DNA of 12,927 nucleotides from Caldifarciminota bacterium. Lineage in GTDB: Bacteria > Hydrothermota > Hydrothermia > B15-G9 > WFZT01. The first letter of the stretch is position 1. Every line of letters starts with the position of its first letter. A program made the translations under genes and the position numbers. The notes beneath the pieces were generated by a model. The model saw only the letters and a program-made list of their open reading frames with translations. It did not search any database and was not told the DNA's origin. Shown in pieces: positions 8,585-12,927 of this stretch. Location of the stretch: NCBI GenBank assembly GCA_026986655.1, contig JALSOD010000108.1, positions 1 to 12,927 on the forward strand. The letters run 5' to 3'.

Positions 8585-8613
8585 ATTTTAACTCTATCAC
8601 AGTAAAGGGTCAA
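8585..8613 (-). promoter_or_regulatory. Sigma-70-type promoter of the lut-ktr-protease operon
   Basis: On the minus strand, TTGACC (8613 to 8608) and TAAAAT (8590 to 8585) are separated by exactly 17 bases. Transcription would begin near 8578 to 8577, one or two bases before or at the lutA ATG at 8576. This agrees with the lack of a Shine-Dalgarno site before lutA. It is a sequence match only. Confidence 0.62.
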
Positions 8614-8665
8614 TTTCCTCTTTGAAAATGTTCGAAAAATTTAAACAAGGTAAAAATCCCTGTAT

Positions 8666-8730
8666 CCCCTTTTTATCAAGGGTAGTTTTCTGGTAAATGT
8701 CCCTTTGCAAGAAGGGTAACAACAAAGGGG
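8666..8730. repeat. Cluster of small palindromes, possible decayed intergenic repeat element
   Basis: CCCTT/AAGGG pairs occur twice, each with a 6-base loop: 8667 to 8671 with 8678 to 8682, and 8701 to 8705 with 8712 to 8716. Longer alternative pairings also exist: CCCCTTT (8666 to 8672) with AAAGGGG (8724 to 8730), and CCCTTTG (8701 to 8707) with CAAAGGG (8723 to 8729). Such nested arms resemble the CCCCTTT-type palindromic repeats scattered between genes in many bacteria. Only one copy is in this window, so its repeat status is unproven. It could also be a transcribed structure or operator array. Confidence 0.45.
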
Positions 8731-8929
8731 CATGTCAAATCCGCCTGATTATGTGCAACTTATTTTAACGATTCAAGAATTTTCGAACAGCCTCATTCTT
8801 TTTTAAATACGCTTTATCCTATTCCCATCACAATCCATACAAGCAGAACAAAGGAAAGTACTTCTTTAATATTTTCTGGGATAAAAAACATTTCAGTGGT
8901 ATGGAATCAGACTATCTCATCATCTAAGA

Positions 8930-8959
8930 TTGATATTTTAGGCTAATGAATTATATAAT
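8930..8959 (+). promoter_or_regulatory. Sigma-70-type promoter for the secreted protein gene at 8982
   Basis: TTGATA (8930 to 8935) and a perfect TATAAT (8954 to 8959) are separated by 18 bases. Transcription should begin near 8966, giving a short leader of about 15 bases. That leader carries GGAGGT at 8971 to 8976, 5 bases before the ATG. Confidence 0.7.
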
Positions 8960-8981
8960 CCCCCTAAAAAGGAGGTAAAAT

Positions 8982-10730
8982 ATGAATCTTGTAGTCGTTG
9001 CTCTGTCCATATTGTTTATCACTACATCTCATACCGGCGTTGATTCGTTCGGTTATAGATTTGTTGATTCGGACACAACTGGAGGACCAGAATTTGTGTG
9101 GATTGATGCATCACGGGGAGACACTATTGAACTCGCAGATGATGATAACAGGCTCGTAAATCTTCCGTTTCCATTTCCTTTTTACAGGCAGACTCTAAGA
9201 GACCTCTATGTAGTTTCAAATGGTTATCTTACTTCGACAAATACGAGAGCTGCATCAAATATTCCGTTTCCCGTACCCAACTTAAATAACCTTATTTCTC
9301 CCTGGTGGGATGATCTCAATCCTGTTACAGGTGGTAGAATTTACACGTTTTACGACACCACATCAGATGCCTTTGTAGTAGAATGGGACTCCGTAATGCA
9401 TTACAGATCAGGTGGCCCATACACTTTTGAAGTTGTACTATATCACTCAGGAGATATTATCTTTAGTTACAAATCTTTAAACTCTCCTCTAAATTCTTCA
9501 ACGATTGGTATCCAGGGTGACAACGGAGACAATGGATTTTATTTAGAATATACCGTCAATGGAAATCCAATTATACCTCATGATAGCCTAACCATCCTAT
9601 TTACAAGACCTACAAATGTACATGTCGTCGATGTCTTACCAACAGCGATTATCGTCCCCAACTCACCTATTGTAAATGCAAATGAAAGTTTCATCCCGTC
9701 CGTAGAAGTACTGAATGCGGGCTCAGACACGGCATCTTTTTCCGTATACCTTGAGATAAGTTCTGATACAACTATTATCTCCCAGAATGCAAATGCCGTT
9801 GGTATCCCGCCCTACACAATCGATACAGTTTACTTTACTCCGGTTTCAATCGAAACAAGTGGCATCTACAAAATGACCGTTAGTACTTCAATCTCCGGCG
9901 ACGAAAATCCTCAGAACGATACACTCGAATTCAGATTTATGATACCTGCATCTCACAATGATTTTGAATCAGACAGCGGTAATTTTTACTCTGAAGAGGG
10001 CTGGCAATGGGGAGTACCTTCAGCCGGACCTTCAGGGGCCCATTCCGGTACCAGAGTGTGGGCAACTTATCTTGACGGAAACTATCCTAACTATGCAAAT
10101 TTATGGTTAATTGGAGACTTTGTTGTCGAAGATTCAAATATAGCTTTCGGCTTTTATCAATGGTTTGATTTTGAGAGGAGGATGGACGGTGGTAATGTCC
10201 TTTACACAATCAACCATGATACCACTGCATGGAGTCTGATCTACCCTGAAGATGGATACACGAGTTTTGTATTTGCATTGAGTGAAGATGGTTTCACAGG
10301 TACTCTTGATGATTGGGAACCTGCTTTGTTCGTTTTACCATCTTTAAGGGTTAATGATACAGTAACAATAGCATTTCATGTAAAATCAGGAAGATCAAAC
10401 ACAGGAAATGGCTGGTATATTGACGATTTTTACTGGACAGGCTTCACCCCTATTCCCACTCTTGGTGTGAGTGAAACCAATTCCCGTTTCTCTGGCATTA
10501 TCAATTTCAAAAACAATATTGTCACAAAGTATCTCGTTCTGAATTCCAACACGTGGAACAAAGTTATTAAAGCAGAAATCTATGATGTGACTGGAAGATT
10601 AATTAAAGAATTCAAGATTCCACCAGGGGATGCAAAGATTTACGTAGGTGATTTAAAGAATGGAATTTATTATATTAGGATAGAAGGGGAGAAGGTTAAT
10701 TGGGTGAAAAAGATTATGATTTTGAAGTGA
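8982..10730 (+). CDS. Secreted multidomain surface protein with Por-type C-terminal tail, 582 aa
   Basis: The start has a strong GGAGGT site 5 bases upstream. Residues 1 to about 18 are a hydrophobic signal-like segment without the usual N-terminal positive charge. Four regions follow. Residues 20 to 208 are a beta-rich nidogen-like domain with LPFPFPFYRQ, VVSNGYLT, ISPWWDDLNP and VVEWDSV. Residues 212 to 320 are a CARDB/Ig-like domain (PTAIIVPNSPIV, VEVLNAGSDTASF, GDENPQNDTLEF). Residues 325 to 488 are a jelly-roll-like domain (HNDFESDSGNF, GWQWGVPSAGPSGAHSG, GNGWYIDDFYW) like those in M6-type secreted proteins. Residues about 492 to 582 are a tail with AEIYDVTGRLIKEF and LKNGIYYIRI that resembles the type IX secretion sorting domain. 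No catalytic residues are recognised, so binding or a structural surface role is more likely than enzymatic activity. Domain names are from memory of motif style. Confidence 0.88.
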   Translation: MNLVVVALSILFITTSHTGVDSFGYRFVDSDTTGGPEFVWIDASRGDTIELADDDNRLVNLPFPFPFYRQTLRDLYVVSNGYLTSTNTRAASNIPFPVPNLNNLISPWWDDLNPVTGGRIYTFYDTTSDAFVVEWDSVMHYRSGGPYTFEVVLYHSGDIIFSYKSLNSPLNSSTIGIQGDNGDNGFYLEYTVNGNPIIPHDSLTILFTRPTNVHVVDVLPTAIIVPNSPIVNANESFIPSVEVLNAGSDTASFSVYLEISSDTTIISQNANAVGIPPYTIDTVYFTPVSIETSGIYKMTVSTSISGDENPQNDTLEFRFMIPASHNDFESDSGNFYSEEGWQWGVPSAGPSGAHSGTRVWATYLDGNYPNYANLWLIGDFVVEDSNIAFGFYQWFDFERRMDGGNVLYTINHDTTAWSLIYPEDGYTSFVFALSEDGFTGTLDDWEPALFVLPSLRVNDTVTIAFHVKSGRSNTGNGWYIDDFYWTGFTPIPTLGVSETNSRFSGIINFKNNIVTKYLVLNSNTWNKVIKAEIYDVTGRLIKEFKIPPGDAKIYVGDLKNGIYYIRIEGEKVNWVKKIMILK

Positions 10731-10742
10731 TTTTTTGGGAAA

Positions 10743-10787
10743 AAAAGAGAGGGGGTGCCTCGCGGAGCGAGGCACCCCCTCTCTTTT
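10743..10787. terminator. Bidirectional intrinsic terminator, perfect 21-bp hairpin
   Basis: Positions 10743 to 10763 pair perfectly with 10767 to 10787 around a 3-base loop (GGA). The GC-rich core of the stem is GGGGGTGCCTCGC, flanked by A-rich and T-rich ends. On the plus strand the stem ends in CTCTCTTTT. On the minus strand it ends in a run of seven T. It therefore terminates the 8982 gene rightward and the pilin gene leftward. Confidence 0.95.
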
Positions 10788-10798
10788 ACTAAGCCTTT

Positions 10799-11368
10799 TT
10801 AGAATTCAGATACGCCTGCACCACCAGGATATGGAAGAATCTCTGTAGATTCGTCTGTTCTTCTGAAGGTTGCATAGTTGCCATCGCCATCCAGGTCGCC
10901 TGTCGCATAAATCGTTATGTCAACCGTTCCATCGTGTACTGCCTGGGCATTTCTGAAGTTTCCATTGTTGTCCATTGAGGTGTAGGTTCTGTACCCAACT
11001 CCACCGTGAATTGCACCTGGATTTCCAGCTCTAACCGCATAGCTGTAGTAAACATCGCCAGCAGGTTTGAAACCAATCAGGCTAAAGCTCTGACTGTTGG
11101 GCGGAGTCTGCCATGCTCTTTTTCTCGGACTTGGCCGTGTGCTTGGGTCGGATGCGCAGAGGACGTAAACTCCATGCTCACCAGCAAAGGCCTCTTCTGC
11201 TGTTGCAATGGCCCCGATATTCGTTTTCGCCTCAGCAGTTTTTGCTCTCAACTGGAATTTCCGGTACTGAGGAATTGCAATGGCCGCCAGAATAGCAATG
11301 ATGGCGACCACAATCATGAGCTCCACCAAAGTAAAGCCCTTATCTTTTTTTGTTATGCGTCTCATCAT
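10799..11368 (-). CDS. Type IV pilin (major-pilin-like), 189 aa
   Basis: The N-terminus has a short basic leader, MMRRITKKDKG, followed by FTLVELMIVVAIIAILAAIA. The prepilin peptidase site is after Gly11, with Phe12 and Glu16 as mature positions 1 and 5. The N-terminal helix runs on through PQYRKFQLRAKTAEAKTNIGAIATAEEAF. The globular part includes GDLDGDGNYATF at 157 to 168, an EF-hand-like acidic loop (Asp158, 160, 162), and MDNNGN at 132 to 137. There is a single cysteine (Cys71), so the disulfide loop of many pilins is absent. The product should be processed and assembled into a pilus or pseudopilus at the cell surface. Two adjacent ATGs (11368 and 11365) are possible. The second has the better 7-base spacing from GGAGG. 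A sigma-54-like promoter lies upstream, as is classic for pilin genes. No assembly genes are nearby. Confidence 0.94.
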   Translation of the reverse strand: MMRRITKKDKGFTLVELMIVVAIIAILAAIAIPQYRKFQLRAKTAEAKTNIGAIATAEEAFAGEHGVYVLCASDPSTRPSPRKRAWQTPPNSQSFSLIGFKPAGDVYYSYAVRAGNPGAIHGGVGYRTYTSMDNNGNFRNAQAVHDGTVDITIYATGDLDGDGNYATFRRTDESTEILPYPGGAGVSEF

Positions 11369-11412
11369 TCAACCTCCTTTTTAAATATTTTGTTTTCTCT
11401 ACTCTAATATAC

Positions 11413-11428
11413 GGCAATTTCCCTGCCA
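11413..11428 (-). promoter_or_regulatory. Sigma-54 (RpoN) -24/-12 promoter of the pilin gene
   Basis: On the minus strand the sequence TGGCAGGGAAATTGCC runs from 11428 to 11413. It matches the sigma-54 consensus TGGCAC-N5-TTGCW, with the GG and GC dinucleotides at the exact spacing. Transcription would begin near 11402, giving a leader of about 34 bases that includes the GGAGG ribosome site. Sigma-54 control of pilin genes is established in other bacteria, for example pilA with PilR. Confidence 0.78.
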
Positions 11429-11484
11429 CATAAATTAGATCACAAGAATGGCCTAAATCAAGCATTTTTCAGAGGGAATCATCC

Positions 11485-11515
11485 TCATCTGTATTGTAAA
11501 TTCCCAGACAGATGA
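11485..11515. promoter_or_regulatory. Dyad upstream of the sigma-54 promoter, candidate activator (UAS) site
   Basis: A perfect 8-base inverted repeat, TCATCTGT (11485 to 11492) and ACAGATGA (11508 to 11515), has a 15-base spacer. Its centre lies about 98 bases upstream of the predicted pilin transcription start, the usual distance for a sigma-54 enhancer-binding protein. The regulator is not in the window. Confidence 0.42.
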
Positions 11516-11551
11516 AAATTGATTTGCAAATTGCAAAATGTAGCTATAGAG

Positions 11552-11581
11552 TTGACAGTGGAGGGTATCTTAAACGATAAT
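11552..11581 (+). promoter_or_regulatory. Sigma-70-type promoter for tRNA-Leu and probably glmS
   Basis: A perfect TTGACA (11552 to 11557) and GATAAT (11576 to 11581) are 18 bases apart. Transcription would begin near 11588, about 9 bases before the mature tRNA 5' end at 11597. No other promoter is apparent between the tRNA and glmS. Confidence 0.7.
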
Positions 11582-11596
11582 AAATATCACAAAAAT

Positions 11597-11681
11597 GCCG
11601 GAGTGGCGGAACTGGAAGACGCGGCGGATTCAAAATCCGCTGGTACCAAATACCGTGAGGGTTCGAATCCCTCCTCCGGCA
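11597..11681 (+). tRNA. tRNA-Leu (anticodon CAA)
   Basis: An 85-base type II tRNA folds cleanly. The acceptor stem GCCGGAG pairs perfectly with CTCCGGC (11674 to 11680), with discriminator A11681. The anticodon stem GCGGA/TCCGC encloses the loop TTCAAAA with anticodon CAA at 11631 to 11633, which reads UUG. A long variable arm with the stem GGTA/TACC is typical for Leu. The T arm is GAGGG-TTCGAAT-CCCTC. The 3' CCA is not encoded and must be added after transcription. Confidence 0.97.
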
Positions 11682-11713
11682 TAAAAATTCTCTCCAAGGA
11701 GGGGAAATACTGA

Positions 11714-12927
11714 ATGTGTGGAATTGTTGGATACATTGGAAATAAAGATGTTGACTCTGTCATCCTCGTAGGCCTCGAAAAATTAGAATACAGAGGCTAT
11801 GATTCCGCGGGGATCGCTGCAATACACGAGGGTAACCTTTTTCTCAGGAAGAAGAAGGGGAGAATCGTCGATCTGTACTCACTCGTCAATGGAAAACCTA
11901 TTAAGGGGAATATCGGCATAGGTCACACAAGATGGGCAACCCATGGAAAAGTTACAGATGAGAATGCCCATCCCCATACAGATTGTACCAATACAATCGC
12001 GGTAGTTCACAATGGAATTATAGAAAATTACATCGAATTGAAAGAAGAATTGATTTCAAAAGGGCATGTATTTAAATCCGAGACCGACAGTGAAGTTATT
12101 CCTCATATAATTGAGGAATTTTACAGAGGTGATTTCTTGGATGCGATTTTAAAAACAGTGAAAAAATTACAAGGAGCATTTGCATTTGTTGCTATCTCAA
12201 CGAGAGAGCCAGACAAAATAATAGGTGTAAGGATGGCCTCTCCATTGATTCTTGGTGTTGGTGAAAACGAAATGCTCTTTGCATCTGACATACCTGCCCT
12301 TCTTTCTCACACTAAGAAAATAATTCCACTCGAAGACGGAGAAATTGTTGTTGCAACACAAAACTCATACAGAATTTATGACTTCGACGGAAACGAAAAG
12401 AAAAAGGAAGTTACAGTTGTGACCTGGGAAGCCGATATGGTTGAGAAAGAGGGATTTCCTCACTACATGTTGAAAGAGATACATGAACAGCCCAAGGTGT
12501 TCGTCAAAAACATTGCAAATTACATCAAATCAGGTGAGCCACAGATTCTTAAAGATTTTAATCTTAGAAGGATTCTCCTGAATAAGAATGAATTTTTTAT
12601 TCAGGCATCAGGAACATCTCTCCACGCTGGAATGATCGGCACTTATATGCTGCAAAATCTTGCAAGAATAAAGAGTGTCGCCGAATATTCCTCAGAATTC
12701 AGATACAAAAATCCAGTTTTTGATCCGAGAACCCTCGTGGTAGCTATAAGCCAATCAGGAGAAACAGCGGACACACTTGCAGGTGTTAGACTCGCAAAGG
12801 CAAACGGCCTCGATGTGTTATCTATAGTCAATGTCCAGGAAAGCACGATTGCGAGGGAATCAGATTATGTTGTTTATATCAATGCTGGCCCGGAAATAGG
12901 AGTTGCATCCACAAAGGCATACACGGC
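11714..12927 (+). CDS. glmS: Glucosamine-6-phosphate synthase (glutamine-fructose-6-phosphate aminotransferase), N-terminal two thirds, cut by window edge
   Basis: An open frame of 404 full codons runs from the ATG at 11714 to the right edge. The N-terminal glutaminase domain has the catalytic Cys2 in MCGIVGYIG, EYRGYDSAG at 25 to 33, HTRWATHG with Arg73 and His77, HNGIIENY with Asn100 and Gly101, and SETDSEVIPH with Asp125. The linker contains HYMLKEIHEQP. The first sugar-isomerase (SIS) domain starts near residue 285, with QASGTSLHAG, SQSGETADT and EIGVASTKAYT. The family is about 600 residues, so roughly 200 are missing. The enzyme converts fructose-6-phosphate and glutamine to glucosamine-6-phosphate, the first step to UDP-GlcNAc for peptidoglycan and envelope sugars. 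AAGGAGGGG lies about 10 bases upstream of the ATG. The tRNA-Leu ends 32 bases before the start with no terminator between. There is no room for a glmS ribozyme. Confidence 0.97.
   Translation, partial: MCGIVGYIGNKDVDSVILVGLEKLEYRGYDSAGIAAIHEGNLFLRKKKGRIVDLYSLVNGKPIKGNIGIGHTRWATHGKVTDENAHPHTDCTNTIAVVHNGIIENYIELKEELISKGHVFKSETDSEVIPHIIEEFYRGDFLDAILKTVKKLQGAFAFVAISTREPDKIIGVRMASPLILGVGENEMLFASDIPALLSHTKKIIPLEDGEIVVATQNSYRIYDFDGNEKKKEVTVVTWEADMVEKEGFPHYMLKEIHEQPKVFVKNIANYIKSGEPQILKDFNLRRILLNKNEFFIQASGTSLHAGMIGTYMLQNLARIKSVAEYSSEFRYKNPVFDPRTLVVAISQSGETADTLAGVRLAKANGLDVLSIVNVQESTIARESDYVVYINAGPEIGVASTKAYT

Larger units (their letters stand above)
8577..8981. other. Intergenic region between divergent operons (405 bases)
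   Basis: This region separates the leftward lut operon from the rightward secreted-protein gene. It holds the lutA promoter (8585 to 8613), a TTCGAA-centred 10-base sequence present twice in inverted orientation (8629 to 8638 and 8780 to 8789), a cluster of CCCTT/AAGGG palindromes (8666 to 8730) and the promoter for the 8982 gene (8930 to 8959). Positions 8814 to 8891 on the minus strand encode a possible 25-residue hydrophobic peptide without a ribosome site. I see no RNA gene or established riboswitch. Confidence 0.8.

Noticed and set aside
7833..8600. GTG start at 8600 for lutA
   Set aside because: It would lie inside the 17-base spacer of the predicted promoter and adds residues before the family-typical MKVLLF start. 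Its ribosome site would be too far away.
8640..8740. CRISPR-like repeats in the intergenic palindromes
   Set aside because: The repeated units are short palindromic arms without equal-length repeats or regular spacers, and no cas genes are present.
10799..11368. Conductive (e-pilin) function from the many aromatic residues of the pilin
   Set aside because: The protein is a normal-length pilin with a globular head, not the short aromatic-dense type. Aromatic count alone does not support conductivity.
11006..11407. A 133-residue plus-strand open frame opposite the pilin gene
   Set aside because: It is antisense to a clear pilin with a prepilin site and lacks recognisable domains or a ribosome site, so it is a shadow frame.
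11519..11713. A 64-residue plus-strand open frame upstream of glmS
   Set aside because: It runs through the tRNA-Leu. Its AELEDAADSKSAGTKYREGSNPSS part is the familiar false translation of a tRNA-Leu gene.
11682..11713. glmS ribozyme or riboswitch before glmS
   Set aside because: Only 32 bases separate the tRNA from the start codon, far too few for the ribozyme.

Overview
The window is about 12.9 kb of AT-leaning bacterial DNA with tightly packed genes. It contains secreted proteins whose C-terminal tails resemble type IX secretion (Por) sorting domains. It also has a type IV pilin with an apparent sigma-54 promoter, an iron-sulfur lactate-oxidation cluster and a Ktr-type potassium system. 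This mix suggests an uncultured, probably anaerobic, bacterium near the FCB/WOR-3 (Stahlbacteria/Hydrothermae-like) lineages. That placement is inference from gene content and protein style, not from a marker gene.

Positions 1 to 8578, minus strand: one long operon-like run read leftward from a promoter just upstream of lutA. The order is lutA, lutB, lutC-like (iron-sulfur/LUD lactate-oxidation complex), a KtrB/TrkH-type K+ channel subunit, a KtrA/TrkA-type RCK subunit, a two-repeat TPR protein, a secreted subtilisin-like protease, a HAD-family hydrolase, and the start of a GNAT-like protein that runs off the left edge. Neighbouring genes overlap by 4 to 28 bases or are separated by 2 to 15 bases, so translational coupling is likely. 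The lutA promoter lies so close to its ATG that the transcript looks leaderless. The protease has a roughly 320-residue propeller-like insertion between its catalytic Asp and His.

Positions 8577 to 8981: a 405-base intergenic region with divergent promoters, a cluster of CCCTT/AAGGG palindromes that looks like a decayed intergenic repeat, and a widely spaced 10-base inverted repeat. Positions 8982 to 10730, plus strand: a secreted multidomain protein with its own promoter and a Por-like tail. It converges on a type IV pilin gene (10799 to 11368, minus strand). Between the two is a perfect 21-bp hairpin that can terminate both.

Positions 11369 to 12927: the pilin is preceded by a close match to a sigma-54 -24/-12 promoter, with an 8-bp dyad about 100 bases farther upstream at a typical activator position. 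Divergent from it are tRNA-Leu(CAA) and glmS. These share one sigma-70-type promoter and have no terminator between them. glmS runs off the right edge.

In working terms, the window combines oxidation of lactate or a related 2-hydroxy acid, potassium homeostasis, secreted proteolysis and surface proteins, pilus formation, and entry into amino-sugar and cell-envelope synthesis.
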